A DNA stretch of 64,000 bases. It comes from Acidisoma sp. PAMC 29798 (GTDB lineage: Bacteria; Pseudomonadota; Alphaproteobacteria; Acetobacterales; Acetobacteraceae). The stretch spans positions 1,302,001 through 1,366,000 of the forward strand of contig NZ_CP126994.1 of the NCBI RefSeq assembly GCF_030252425.1, read 5' to 3'. Position 1 is the stretch's first letter. The number at the start of each line of letters is the position of its first letter. Under the pieces are notes generated by a model. The model had not been told where the DNA came from and did not search any database. It saw only the letters and a list, made by a program, of their open reading frames with translations. Below, piece after piece: positions 1-10,664 of the stretch. A program made the position numbers and the translations under genes.

Positions 1-1
1 G

Positions 2-955
2 GTGCAGCAGTATCTCGGCAGCGTCGTGCCGGCCGGCGACAACTACTTCGCCGCCCTGAACTCGGCCGTGTTCACCGATGGTAGCTTCGTCTTCATCCCC
101 AAGGGCGTGAAATGCCCGATGGAGCTGTCCACCTATTTCCGCATCAATGCGCGCAATACCGGGCAGTTCGAGCGGACGCTGATCATCTGCGAAGATGGCG
201 CCTCAGTCAGCTATCTCGAAGGCTGCACCGCGCCGATGCGGGACGAGAACCAGCTCCATGCGGCGGTGGTGGAACTCGTGGCGATGGATGACGCCAAGAT
301 CAAATACAGCACTGTGCAGAACTGGTATCCGGGTGATGCGAATGGCCTCGGCGGCATCTACAACTTCGTGACGAAGCGCGGCGCCTGCCGTGGTGCGCGC
401 AGCCATATCAGCTGGACCCAGGTCGAGACCGGATCGGCCATCACCTGGAAATACCCGTCCTGCATCCTGCAAGGCGATGACAGCGTCGGGGAGTTCTACT
501 CCGTGGCCGTCACCAATAATCATCAGCAGGCCGATACCGGCACGAAGATGATCCATATCGGCCGCAACACGAAAAGCACGATCATCGCCAAGACGATCAG
601 TGCCGGCCATTCGGACAGCACCTATCGCGGTCTCGTGCGCATGATGCCCAAGGCACAGAATGCACGGAACTTTACACAATGCGACAGCCTGCTGATCGGC
701 GATCAGTGTGGGGCGCATACCGTGCCCTATATCGAAAGCCGCAATGCGACGGCGAAGATCGAGCATGAGGCGACGACCTCCAAGATCGCCGAGGATCAGC
801 TTTTCTATTGCCGCAGCCGTGGCCTGTCGCAGGAAGATGCGGTCGGTCTGATCGTCAATGGCTTCTGCAAAGACGTGCTGAAGGAGCTGCCGATGGAATT
901 CGCCGTGGAAGCTCAGAAGTTGCTGGCCATCAGCCTCGAAGGCTCGGTGGGTTGA
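2..955 (+). CDS. sufB: Fe-S cluster assembly scaffold SufB, 5'-truncated by window edge
   Basis: C-terminal 317 residues of SufB, the scaffold subunit of the SufBC2D complex that builds Fe-S clusters in the cytoplasm. The reading frame is open to the window edge, and full-length SufB is about 470-490 residues, so the true start lies outside. The beta-helix core is followed by the conserved C-terminal block with [15 protein letters not shown], then [15 protein letters not shown] and [11 protein letters not shown], which are hallmark SufB segments. It is the first visible gene of a sufB-C-D-S-T-A operon, 15 bp before sufC. The visible GTG at position 2 is internal and not a start. Confidence 0.96.
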   Translation: MQQYLGSVVPAGDNYFAALNSAVFTDGSFVFIPKGVKCPMELSTYFRINARNTGQFERTLIICEDGASVSYLEGCTAPMRDENQLHAAVVELVAMDDAKIKYSTVQNWYPGDANGLGGIYNFVTKRGACRGARSHISWTQVETGSAITWKYPSCILQGDDSVGEFYSVAVTNNHQQADTGTKMIHIGRNTKSTIIAKTISAGHSDSTYRGLVRMMPKAQNARNFTQCDSLLIGDQCGAHTVPYIESRNATAKIEHEATTSKIAEDQLFYCRSRGLSQEDAVGLIVNGFCKDVLKELPMEFAVEAQKLLAISLEGSVG

Positions 956-970
956 GGAAGGACTAGACAG

Positions 971-1729
971 ATGCTCGAAATTCGCGGCCTGACCGCCACC
1001 ATCGACGGCAAGACGATCCTCAATGGAATCGATCTCACCATTCCCGCAGGCGAAATCCACGCGGTCATGGGTCCCAACGGCGCCGGCAAATCGACGCTGT
1101 CCTACGTCCTGTCGGGGCGTGAGGGCTATGACGTGACGGGTGGCACCGCGACCTTCTTCGGCCAGGATATTCTGGCCATGGAGCCGGAGGAGCGTGCGGC
1201 GGCCGGCCTGTTCCTCGCCTTCCAATATCCGGTCGAGCTGCCGGGCGTCGGCAATGCCAATTTCCTGCGCACCGCCCTGAACTCCATCCGCCGCGCCCGT
1301 GGCGAGCCTGAGATGGACGCCGTTCAGTTCCTCAAGATGGCGCGCGCCGCCGTCAAGCAACTCGCGATGTCGGAAGATATGCTCAAGCGCAATGTCAATG
1401 TCGGCTTTTCCGGCGGCGAGAAGAAGCGCAACGAAGTGCTGCAGATGGCGGTGCTGAAGCCAAAGCTCGCGATCCTGGACGAGACCGATAGCGGCCTCGA
1501 CATCGACGCGCTGCGCATCGTGGCGGATGGCGTGAACTCCCAGCGCGGGCCGGCGTTTTCGGCCCTCGTCATCACCCATTACCAGCGCCTGCTCGACTAT
1601 ATCGTGCCCGACCGCGTGCATATCCTGGCAGCCGGTCGCATCGTGCGCTCTGGCGGCCCGGAACTCGCCAAGGAACTCGAACTGCACGGCTATGTCGATC
1701 TCATCGGCGAGGCGGCGGAGGCGGCCTGA
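971..1729 (+). CDS. sufC: Fe-S cluster assembly ATPase SufC
   Basis: Cytoplasmic ABC-type ATPase of the SufBC2D scaffold; ATP binding drives the conformational change that lets SufB-SufD assemble a cluster. Of 252 residues, typical for the family. Walker A GPNGAGKST is at about residues 34-42, the SufC-type signature is FSGGEKKRNE, and Walker B with D-loop is LAILDETDSGLDID. No membrane segments are present, as expected for a soluble ABC protein. An AGGAAGGA-like ribosome site precedes the ATG, and the stop overlaps the sufD start by 1 bp (TGATG), indicating translational coupling. Confidence 0.97.
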   Translation: MLEIRGLTATIDGKTILNGIDLTIPAGEIHAVMGPNGAGKSTLSYVLSGREGYDVTGGTATFFGQDILAMEPEERAAAGLFLAFQYPVELPGVGNANFLRTALNSIRRARGEPEMDAVQFLKMARAAVKQLAMSEDMLKRNVNVGFSGGEKKRNEVLQMAVLKPKLAILDETDSGLDIDALRIVADGVNSQRGPAFSALVITHYQRLLDYIVPDRVHILAAGRIVRSGGPELAKELELHGYVDLIGEAAEAA

Positions 1730-3021
1730 TGCGCGCCCCCGTTCTCACGCCCACTGAGGCGCTGTCCGGCTTCCTGTCCCGCTATGACGGGTTGCGTGCG
1801 CGGCTGCCGGGCGCCCCTGCCGAGCGCGATGCCGCCGCCGCCCTGTTGCGCGACAAGGGCTGGCCCACGCTGCGTGACGAGGCCTGGCATTACACGAACA
1901 TCCGCCCGATCACCGGTCTCGAATTCCGTGAGCCGCTGGATGAGGCCGCAACCGGCGCTCGGCTGATTTCGCTGCTGCCCGCCGTCGTCGGGCCGCGCCT
2001 GATTTTCGTCGATGGCCGCTTCCGCGCTGATCTGTCGGTGCTGCCGGATCAACTCATCGTCTCCTCCTTCGCCGAAGACGGAGAATTCGGCACCCTCGGG
2101 CGCCCGGCGCGTGAGCGGCTGGTGGCGCTGAATACGATGCTCGCCGAAGACGGCGCCGTGGTCGATGTGCCCGCCGGCGTCGATGGCGGCTTCCTGATGA
2201 TCGCGCAACTCACCAGCGGCAAGCATAGCCGCGTCGGCAGCCATCCACGCCACCGCCTGCGCCTCGGTGCCGGTGCGCGGCTCGTGCTGTTGGAGGTTTC
2301 TGCCGGTGAGGGCGAATACCTCAACAATCCGGTCATCGAAATCGCCCTCGGTGAAGATGCCCATCTGACCCATGGTCGGCTGCAGCAGGATGCCGACACG
2401 GCCTTCCATTTCGGCACCATCTATGTCGATACCGCTGCGCGCGCCGAATATGACAGCTTCTCCCTCGCGCTCGGTGCGAAACTGGGCCGCACGGAAATTC
2501 ATGCGCGTCTCGGTGGACCCAATGCCATCGTGCATCTCAATGCCGCGCAGATCATGGGCGGATCGCAGGTCAGTGACTTCACCACGGTGATTTCGCATGA
2601 TGCGCCGAATTGTGCCTCGCGCCAGACGGTGAAATCTGTCCTCACGGGCAAATCCCGCGCCGTCTTCCAGGGCAAAATCGAGGTCGCGCGTATCGCGCAA
2701 AAGACCGATGGCTATCAAATGAATCAGGCACTGCTGCTGTCGCCGGATGCTGAGATCAACAGCAAGCCTGAGCTCGAGATCTACGCGGACGACGTGAAGT
2801 GCAGCCATGGTGCGACGGTCGGCGCGCTCGACCCCGAACAGCTTTTCTACCTGCGCAGCCGGGGCATTCCGGGCCCCGTCGCGCGCATGCTGCTGGTGCG
2901 CGCCTTCCTCGCCGAAGCCTTCGATGCGGTGACGCATGAGGGGCTGCGCGCCGTTCTGGAACATGCCGTCGAGGGTTGGTGGAACACCACCGGCCAAAAT
3001 GCGGAGGTACCGCCTGTATGA
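1729..3021 (+). CDS. sufD: Fe-S cluster assembly protein SufD
   Basis: Partner of SufB in the SufBC2D scaffold; 430 residues, within the normal range. The N-terminal helical region contains DEAWHYTNIRPI, a typical SufD N-terminal motif. The beta-helix core follows, and the conserved C-terminal block reads DDVKCSHGATVGALD then EQLFYLRSRGI. The histidine in CSHGAT is the residue implicated in cluster formation at the SufB-SufD interface in characterised systems. The start overlaps sufC (TGATG) and the stop overlaps the sufS ATG (ATGA), placing it firmly inside the operon. Confidence 0.96.
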   Translation: MRAPVLTPTEALSGFLSRYDGLRARLPGAPAERDAAAALLRDKGWPTLRDEAWHYTNIRPITGLEFREPLDEAATGARLISLLPAVVGPRLIFVDGRFRADLSVLPDQLIVSSFAEDGEFGTLGRPARERLVALNTMLAEDGAVVDVPAGVDGGFLMIAQLTSGKHSRVGSHPRHRLRLGAGARLVLLEVSAGEGEYLNNPVIEIALGEDAHLTHGRLQQDADTAFHFGTIYVDTAARAEYDSFSLALGAKLGRTEIHARLGGPNAIVHLNAAQIMGGSQVSDFTTVISHDAPNCASRQTVKSVLTGKSRAVFQGKIEVARIAQKTDGYQMNQALLLSPDAEINSKPELEIYADDVKCSHGATVGALDPEQLFYLRSRGIPGPVARMLLVRAFLAEAFDAVTHEGLRAVLEHAVEGWWNTTGQNAEVPPV

Positions 3022-4259
3022 ACGTCATCGCCCCCGTGATGCGTGACATCGCAAGCCTGCGCGCAGACTTCCCGATCCTGTCGCAGACCGTGCGCGGCAA
3101 GCCGCTCGTCTTTCTCGACAGTGCCGCGTCGGCCATGAAGCCGCGCGTCGTGATCGACGCCATGGTGACCGCGATGGAGACGCAATACGCCAATATCCAT
3201 CGCGGCGCGCATTGGATGAGCGAACGCACGACGGAGGCTTTCGAGGCGACGCGCGATTCGGTCGCTCGCTTGATGAACGCCCGTTCGCGCGATGAGATTG
3301 TCTTTACGCGCAACAGCACCGAGGCGATCAACCTGATCGCCCATAGCTACGGGCGCGGCATCCTCAAGCCCGGCCAGGCGGTGGTGATTTCCGAGATGGA
3401 GCACCACTCCAACATCGTGCCCTGGCAGATGCTGCGGGACGCGCATGGCATTGAGCTGCGGGTCGCGGCCGTCACCGATGCCGGTGAGCTCGATTTCGAC
3501 AGCCTCGCCGGACATCTTGCGGATGGGAAAGTTGGCCTCGTGGCCATCACCCATATGTCCAACGTCCTCGGCACCTATACGCTGGCCGAGCGGATCATCG
3601 CGCTGGCTCATGCGCATGGGGCGAAGGTCATGCTGGATGGATCGCAGGCGATCGTGCATCGCCGGATCGACGTGCAGGCGCTGGATGTCGATTTCTACGT
3701 CTGGACCGGCCACAAGCTCTACGGCCCCACCGGCATCGGCGTGCTTTACGGGAAAGCCGAGTTGCTGGAGGCGATGCCGCCCTGGATGGGCGGCGGCGAC
3801 ATGATCTCCTCCGTCAGTTTTGAGCGGTCCACCTGGGCGCGCGTGCCGCATAAGTTCGAGGCGGGAACGCCGGCAATCCTCGAAGGCATCGGCCTCAACG
3901 CCGCCATCGGCTATGTCGAGTCCATCGGCTACGAGGCCATTGCCGCGCATGAAGCGGTGTTGACCGAACATGCGCTCGCGAAGGTCTCGGCGGTTGAGGG
4001 CGTTTCCGTCATCGGCCGGGCGCAGGACAGGGGTGGCGTGATTTCCTTCACGGTTGCGGGCGCACACGCGCATGATGTGGCAACGCTGCTCGATCGCTCG
4101 GGCATCGCCGTCCGCGCCGGTCACCACTGCGCTGAACCGCTGATGCGGCGTCTGGGTCTCGACAGCACGGCACGGGCGAGCTTCGGGCTTTATACGACAG
4201 TTGCGGAAATCGATGTCCTGGCCGAATCGCTCGGCCGTATTCGGGCCTTCTTCGCCTGA
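3018..4259 (+). CDS. sufS: Cysteine desulfurase SufS (class II)
   Basis: PLP enzyme that takes sulfur from L-cysteine as a persulfide and supplies it to the Suf scaffold. I chose the ATG at 3018, which overlaps the sufD stop (ATGA) and gives 413 residues, the usual SufS length; an upstream ATG at 2976 would only add out-of-family sequence. The PLP lysine is K233 in TGHKLYGPTGIG, and the catalytic cysteine is C371 in AGHHCAEPL. The N-terminal DFPIL and the NIHRGAH motif match SufS/CsdA. No sufE is visible, so a sulfur acceptor must be encoded elsewhere or be replaced. Confidence 0.96.
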   Translation: MNVIAPVMRDIASLRADFPILSQTVRGKPLVFLDSAASAMKPRVVIDAMVTAMETQYANIHRGAHWMSERTTEAFEATRDSVARLMNARSRDEIVFTRNSTEAINLIAHSYGRGILKPGQAVVISEMEHHSNIVPWQMLRDAHGIELRVAAVTDAGELDFDSLAGHLADGKVGLVAITHMSNVLGTYTLAERIIALAHAHGAKVMLDGSQAIVHRRIDVQALDVDFYVWTGHKLYGPTGIGVLYGKAELLEAMPPWMGGGDMISSVSFERSTWARVPHKFEAGTPAILEGIGLNAAIGYVESIGYEAIAAHEAVLTEHALAKVSAVEGVSVIGRAQDRGGVISFTVAGAHAHDVATLLDRSGIAVRAGHHCAEPLMRRLGLDSTARASFGLYTTVAEIDVLAESLGRIRAFFA

Positions 4260-4681
4260 TGACCCGAGACGAGGAACAGATGATGGATCAAGTGACCAAC
4301 CCCGAAACGCCGGACGAGCCGATCGCGGTCCATCATGCCTGGACGCCGGAGGGCGAGGTGCCGCCCGCGATTGCCCATATCGTGGACGAGGATGAGGTGA
4401 TCACCGCCATCTGCACGGTCTATGATCCCGAAATCCCCGTGAACATCTATGAGCTTGGTCTGATCTACGCTGTGGACATCGCCGATGACGGCAAGATCAA
4501 GGTCGAGATGACCCTGACCGCGCCAGGTTGCCCGTCCGCGCAGGAGTTGCCGGTGATGGTGCGTGAGGCCATCATGGCGATCCCGGGCGTGACCGGCTGC
4601 GACGTCGAGACGGTGTGGGAGCCGCCATGGGACATGAGCCGCATGAGCGACGAAGCCCGCCTGTCCATGAATATGTTCTGA
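4259..4681 (+). CDS. sufT: SUF system protein SufT (DUF59/MIP18 family)
   Basis: DUF59 (MIP18-like) protein, which in many alphaproteobacteria and Gram-positives sits in the suf operon and helps Fe-S protein maturation. After a variable N-terminus, the core has TVYDPEIPVNIYELGLIY and the conserved MTLTAPGCP segment with its reactive cysteine, ending in WDMSRMSDEARL. The ATG at 4259 overlaps the sufS stop; a second in-frame ATG at 4280 lies just after GAGGAAC, a better ribosome site, so the real start may be 4280 (133 residues). Its position between sufS and sufA supports the assignment. Confidence 0.92.
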   Translation: MTRDEEQMMDQVTNPETPDEPIAVHHAWTPEGEVPPAIAHIVDEDEVITAICTVYDPEIPVNIYELGLIYAVDIADDGKIKVEMTLTAPGCPSAQELPVMVREAIMAIPGVTGCDVETVWEPPWDMSRMSDEARLSMNMF

Positions 4682-4693
4682 GTGGAGGCTGAG

Positions 4694-5074
4694 ATGAGTG
4701 AAGCGACCGCAACCACTGCTCCCGCCAAGCCGGCCCGGCGCGCTTTGCCGCCGCTGATGCGCCTGACGGACGCCGCTGCCGCGCGGCTGGAAAAGATGTA
4801 CGCCGGTGGCCAGGCTGGCATGCTGCTGCGCATCAGCGTGAATACCAAGGGCTGCTCGGGCATGGCCTATGACATGAGCTGGGTCGATGCCGCCGGCCCG
4901 ACCGATGAGGTTGTGCGCGATAAGGATCAGACGGTTCTGGTCGACCGCAAGGCGAGCCTTTTCCTGATCGGCACCGAGATGGACTACAAGGTGGAGCAGC
5001 TGACGGCCGGCTTCACCTTCATCAATCCCAACGAAAAAGGCCGCTGCGGCTGCGGCGAGAGTTTCCACGTTTAA
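4694..5074 (+). CDS. sufA: A-type Fe-S carrier SufA/HesB/IscA family
   Basis: Iron-sulfur carrier that passes clusters from the scaffold to apoproteins. The ATG at 4694 follows GGAGG with 5-bp spacing and is preferred over the upstream GTG at 4682; this gives 126 residues. The three cluster-ligating cysteines of the family are all present: C54 in TKGCSGMAY and C118/C120 in RCGCGESF near the C-terminus. The N-terminal 20 residues are Ala/Pro rich and not conserved. It is the last gene of the suf operon and is followed by a palindromic repeat at the convergent junction with dihydropyrimidinase. Confidence 0.94.
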   Translation: MSEATATTAPAKPARRALPPLMRLTDAAAARLEKMYAGGQAGMLLRISVNTKGCSGMAYDMSWVDAAGPTDEVVRDKDQTVLVDRKASLFLIGTEMDYKVEQLTAGFTFINPNEKGRCGCGESFHV

Positions 5075-5094
5075 GCCACCGGCCCCGAAACTTC

Positions 5095-5200
5095 CGTCAT
5101 GCGCGGACTTGATCCGCGCACCTACCCCTCGTGGCGCAATGACGGCGTGTGGGCGCCGTAACGGGTAGGTCCACGGGTCAAGCCCGTGGATGACGGTGCT
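5095..5200. repeat. 106-bp palindromic repeat, family A copy 1
   Basis: Dispersed element between convergent sufA and dihydropyrimidinase. Its ends are inverted (CGTCAT ... ATGACG), followed inward by two hairpins, GCGCGG-acttgat-CCGCGC style on the left and CCACGGG-tcaa-CCCGTGG style on the right, and ACCTACCC pairs with GGGTAGGT. A second copy of identical length is at 28772-28877 with paired changes in the stems. Placement at gene ends suggests a transcript-end or nucleoid-protein role, which is inference. Confidence 0.85.
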
Positions 5201-5209
5201 AGAAGGGTG

Positions 5210-6736
<1,527 letters not shown>

Positions 6737-6776
6737 GGTTTCAGCAGCATCCCGCTTTGAGTGGCGAGGGGCCTGG

Positions 6777-8087
6777 ATGTCGGAAGCGGTTGAAAGCGGG
6801 CTCACGCCTGGGCATGTCGCGGCCCGGCTGGGGGAGATGTCGGCGCCATTGAGGGCGGATGAGGCGCGGGTCGAATCGGACCGCTGCTATTTCTGTTTCG
6901 ACGCGCCTTGTGTCGAAGCCTGCCCCACGGGGATCGATATTCCTGGTTTTATCGGCAAGATCGGCACCGGCAATGTGCGCGGTTCGGCAATTACCATCCT
7001 GGAGAGCAATATCTTCGGTGGCAGCTGCGCCCGCGTCTGCCCCACAGAAATCCTCTGCGAGGAGGTTTGCGTGCGGGAGAAGCAGGAGGGCAAGCCGGTG
7101 AGGATCGGCGCGCTTCAGCGTTTCGCGACGGATGCGCTGATGGCGACCGGTGAGCATCCCTTCACCCGCGCGGCCTCCACGGGCAAGCGCATCGCCGTCG
7201 TCGGCGCCGGTCCCGCGGGCCTCGCCTGTGCCCATCGCCTTGCGATGCTGGGCCATGACGTTGTGGTCTTCGAGGCGCGTCCGAAACCCGGCGGCCTCAA
7301 TGAATACGGCATCGCCGCCTATAAGGTGATCGATGACTTCGCCCGGCGGGAGGTGGAGTTCATCCTCAAGATCGGCGGCATCACCATCGAATACGGCGTC
7401 GCCCTCGGCCCAAATCTGACCCTGGATCATTTGCGGACGAGTTTCGATGCGGTCTTCCTCGGCCTGGGTCTGGCGGATGCCAATGCCCTCGGCCTTCCTG
7501 GCGAGGATTTGCCGGGCGTCGAGGACGCCCTCGGCTTCATCGACTTGCTGCGCCAATCGCCGATGGCGGCGCAAGCGAAAGCGGTCGGCCCCGTCGTGGT
7601 TATCGGCGGCGGCAATACGGCCATCGATGCAGCGGCGCAGATCCGCAAGCTGGGCGCTGAGACGGTCACGCTCGTCTATCGCCGGGGGCCCGAGCATATG
7701 GGCGCCACCAAGGTCGAGCAGGATTGGGCGCAGACCAACGGCGTCGCGATTCGCCATTGGCTGGCGCCGGTGCTGATCGAGCCGGGCGTTGTGCATTTCG
7801 CCAAGACGCGGCTGGAAGATGGCCGGTTGGTCGTGACGAACGATATTCTGCCCATGCCCGCCGCGCGTGTGTTGAAGGCGGTCGGGCAGAGCTTTCGCGC
7901 CGATGCCGCCGTCGCGGCACTCGCCATCGCCAAGGGTCGCATCGTCATCGATGGCGACTACCGCACCTCGGTGCCGGGCATCTTCGCAGGCGGTGACTGC
8001 GTCGGTGTCGGGCAGGACCTGACCGTGCAGGCCGTGGCCCATGGGCGGGACGCCGCCCAGGCCATCCATCGCTCCCTTTCAGCCTGA
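6777..8087 (+). CDS. preT: NAD-dependent dihydropyrimidine dehydrogenase subunit PreT
   Basis: Flavin/Fe-S subunit of the two-subunit NAD-dependent dihydropyrimidine dehydrogenase; it passes electrons between NADH and PreA. The N-terminus has glutamate-synthase-small-subunit-like Fe-S cysteines, CYFCFDAPCVEACPTG and GGSCARVCPTEILC. Next comes the FAD Rossmann motif VVGAGPAGLACAH, then the NAD(H)-binding VVIGGGNTAIDAA, and the C-terminal FAD block GIFAGGDCVG. At 436 residues it is close to E. coli PreT. It lies 16 bp before preA and opens the plus-strand pyrimidine operon. Confidence 0.94.
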   Translation: MSEAVESGLTPGHVAARLGEMSAPLRADEARVESDRCYFCFDAPCVEACPTGIDIPGFIGKIGTGNVRGSAITILESNIFGGSCARVCPTEILCEEVCVREKQEGKPVRIGALQRFATDALMATGEHPFTRAASTGKRIAVVGAGPAGLACAHRLAMLGHDVVVFEARPKPGGLNEYGIAAYKVIDDFARREVEFILKIGGITIEYGVALGPNLTLDHLRTSFDAVFLGLGLADANALGLPGEDLPGVEDALGFIDLLRQSPMAAQAKAVGPVVVIGGGNTAIDAAAQIRKLGAETVTLVYRRGPEHMGATKVEQDWAQTNGVAIRHWLAPVLIEPGVVHFAKTRLEDGRLVVTNDILPMPAARVLKAVGQSFRADAAVAALAIAKGRIVIDGDYRTSVPGIFAGGDCVGVGQDLTVQAVAHGRDAAQAIHRSLSA

Positions 8088-8103
8088 CCGTCGGAGACAG
8101 CAG

Positions 8104-9402
8104 ATGGCAGACCTCTCCGTCAATTTCGCGGGCATTCGCTCCCCTAATCCCTTCTGGCTCGCCTCAGCGCCGCCGACCGATAAGGAATATAATGTCGTTC
8201 GCGCCCTGAAGGCGGGCTGGGGCGGCGTTGTGTGGAAAACGCTGGGCGAGGATCCGCCCATCGTCAATGTCTCCAGCCGTTACGGCGCCATCGGCTATGG
8301 CGGACGTCGTGTCATGGGCTTTAGCAATATCGAATTGATTACCGATCGTCCGCTGCATGTGAACCTGCGCGAGATCAAGTCCGTGAAACGGGACTTTCCC
8401 GATCGCGCCATCATCGTCAGCCTCATGGTGCCGTGTGAGGAGGAGGCCTGGAAGAAGATTCTGCCGCTCGTGGAAGAGACCGGCGCGGACGGGATCGAAC
8501 TGAATTTCGGCTGCCCGCATGGCATGAGCGAGCGCGGCATGGGGGCCGCCGTGGGGCAGGTGCCGGAATACGTCGAAATGGTCACGCGTTGGTGCAAGCA
8601 GTATTCGCGCATGCCGGTGATCGTGAAACTCACACCGAATATCACGGATATTCTGCAACCGGCGCGGGGCGCGTGGCGTGGCGGCGCGGATGCCGTGTCG
8701 CTCATCAACACCATCACCTCCATCGTGTCCGTCGATCTCGACCTCATGGCGCCGACGCCGGTGGTCGGTGGCATGGGCACGCATGGCGGCTATTGCGGCC
8801 CGGCGGTGAAGCCCATCGCGCTGCGTATGGTCGCCGAGATTGCGCGCCAGAGTGACATGGCGGGGCTGCCCATCTCGGGCATCGGCGGCATCTCCACCTG
8901 GCGCGATGCGGCGGAGTTTATCGCCATGGGATCAGGCACGGTGCAGATCTGCACCGCCGCGATGCATCACGGCTTCCGCATCATCGAGGATCTGACCGAA
9001 GGCCTGTCTAATTGGATGGATTCGAAAGGCTATGATCGGCTCAAGGATTTTCAGGGCAAGGCGGTTCCGAATTTCGTTCATTGGGAAGACCTCAACATCA
9101 ACTTCAAATCGCTGGCAAAGATCGACCAGGATTTGTGCATTCAATGCGGCCTCTGTCACATCGCCTGCGAGGATACGGCGCATCAGGCGATCGCCGCTTT
9201 GCGCCCCGATGGCCGCCGTCGCTATGAGGTGATCGACGAGGAATGCGTCGGCTGCAATCTGTGTTCCCATGTCTGCCCCGTCGAGAATTGCATTACGATG
9301 TATGAAGCGCCGACCGGGCTGCCCTTCAGCACCTGGAAGCAGCATGCGAACAATCCGATGCGCATCGATGCCGACCCCTTGACGACGAAAGCCCTTGCAT
9401 GA
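8104..9402 (+). CDS. preA: NAD-dependent dihydropyrimidine dehydrogenase subunit PreA
   Basis: Catalytic FMN TIM-barrel subunit that reduces uracil/thymine to the 5,6-dihydro form. The ATG at 8104 with GGAGA upstream is chosen over an in-frame ATG at 8041 lying inside preT. Residues about 5-300 are dihydroorotate-dehydrogenase-like, with NFGCPHGMSERGMG and KLTPNITDI. The C-terminal ferredoxin domain carries two 4Fe-4S motifs, CIQCGLCHIAC from C345 and CVGCNLCSHVCPVENC around residue 380. The stop overlaps the next gene's ATG (ATGA). Confidence 0.95.
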   Translation: MADLSVNFAGIRSPNPFWLASAPPTDKEYNVVRALKAGWGGVVWKTLGEDPPIVNVSSRYGAIGYGGRRVMGFSNIELITDRPLHVNLREIKSVKRDFPDRAIIVSLMVPCEEEAWKKILPLVEETGADGIELNFGCPHGMSERGMGAAVGQVPEYVEMVTRWCKQYSRMPVIVKLTPNITDILQPARGAWRGGADAVSLINTITSIVSVDLDLMAPTPVVGGMGTHGGYCGPAVKPIALRMVAEIARQSDMAGLPISGIGGISTWRDAAEFIAMGSGTVQICTAAMHHGFRIIEDLTEGLSNWMDSKGYDRLKDFQGKAVPNFVHWEDLNINFKSLAKIDQDLCIQCGLCHIACEDTAHQAIAALRPDGRRRYEVIDEECVGCNLCSHVCPVENCITMYEAPTGLPFSTWKQHANNPMRIDADPLTTKALA

Positions 9403-10664
9403 GCCTCGCCTCTACTAATCTTGCCATCGACCCCGCGCGCCTGTGGGATACCATCATGGACACGGCGCGCATCGGCGCCACGGCTAAGGGCGGTATCAAG
9501 CGGCTGACGCTGACGGATCTCGATGCCGAGGTGCGGCGCTGGTTCATCGCCGCTTGCGAGGCGGTCGGGTGCACGATCACCATCGACGACATGGGCACTA
9601 TCTTCGCGCGGCGTTCCGGCCGCGATAACAGCTTGCCGCCCATCGCCATCGGCAGTCATCTCGATACCCAGCCGACCGGCGGCAAGTATGACGGCATCAT
9701 CGGCGTGCTCTCCGGTCTCGAACTGCTGCGCACACTGCGCGACGCCGGCTATGAGACAACGCATCCGATCGAAGTCATCAACTGGACGAATGAGGAGGGC
9801 TCGCGCTTCGCGCCCGCCATGCTCGCCTCCGGCGTTTTCGCCGGTGTCTTTACGAAGGAATGGGCCTATGCCCGCGCGGACCGTGACGGCCTGACCTTCG
9901 GCAATGAGCTGACAAGGATCGGCTTCGTGGGGCCAGAACCGGTCGGCCAGCATCCGCTCGCGGCGCATTTCGAAGTACATATCGAGCAAGGTCCCATTCT
10001 CGAAGCCCAGGACACCGTCATCGGCGTCGTCACGGGCGTACAAGGCATGCGCTGGTATGAAGTGACCGTCACCGGCACTGACAGCCATGCGGGTTCAACA
10101 CCCATGACCCTGCGGCGCGATGCGCTGCTCGCCACGGCGCGCATGATCGAGGCGGTGAATACCATCGCGCTCGCCCATGCGCCGCTCGCCGTCGGTACCG
10201 TCGGACTGATCGAGGCGCGGCCCAATAGCCGCAACGTCATTCCTGGGGAAACTTTCTTCACCGTGGAATTCCGCCATCCCGATGATGCGCTGCTGGCAGT
10301 GATGGAGGCAGCGCTGTATACGGCGTTCGACCGTATCAGCGTCGCAAGCGATGTCGAGCATGTCGTCACCTGCATCTGGAATTCGCCCGCCGTGCATTTC
10401 GATGAGGATTGCATCAAAGCCGTGCGCAGCGCCGCCGTTCACGCCGGCCTTTCGCATCGCGACATCGTCTCCGGTGCCGGGCATGATTCCGCCTACATCG
10501 CAGCGGTTGCGCCGACATCGATGATCTTCGTGCCGTGTCTCAAGGGTATTTCCCATAACGAGCTTGAAAGCGCCGAGCCCGCGCATGTCGCGGCCGGTGC
10601 GCAGGTGCTGCTGCAAGCCGTGCTCGCGATGGACGCTCTGTTGACGGAGCGTCTCGGCGCGTGA
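9399..10664 (+). CDS. Zn-dependent amidase, N-carbamoyl-beta-alanine/L-amino acid hydrolase type
   Basis: M20-family amidase (AmaB/HydC/beta-ureidopropionase group) that would remove the carbamoyl group from the product of dihydropyrimidinase, giving beta-alanine or an amino acid plus NH3 and CO2. The 421-residue protein shows GSHLDTQPTGGKYDG with metal-binding His and Asp, NEEGSRFAPAM with the catalytic Glu, and a C-terminal GAGHDSAYIA metal site. Overlap with preA by 4 bp and position beside hydA support a beta-ureidopropionase role. The precise substrate (beta-ureidopropionate or N-carbamoyl-L-amino acid) cannot be decided from sequence alone. Confidence 0.88.
   Translation: MSLASTNLAIDPARLWDTIMDTARIGATAKGGIKRLTLTDLDAEVRRWFIAACEAVGCTITIDDMGTIFARRSGRDNSLPPIAIGSHLDTQPTGGKYDGIIGVLSGLELLRTLRDAGYETTHPIEVINWTNEEGSRFAPAMLASGVFAGVFTKEWAYARADRDGLTFGNELTRIGFVGPEPVGQHPLAAHFEVHIEQGPILEAQDTVIGVVTGVQGMRWYEVTVTGTDSHAGSTPMTLRRDALLATARMIEAVNTIALAHAPLAVGTVGLIEARPNSRNVIPGETFFTVEFRHPDDALLAVMEAALYTAFDRISVASDVEHVVTCIWNSPAVHFDEDCIKAVRSAAVHAGLSHRDIVSGAGHDSAYIAAVAPTSMIFVPCLKGISHNELESAEPAHVAAGAQVLLQAVLAMDALLTERLGA

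Noticed and set aside
203-4127. Long minus-strand frames opposite sufB, sufC, sufD and sufS
   Set aside because: They are shadows of well-supported suf genes, low in complexity and without motifs or ribosome sites.
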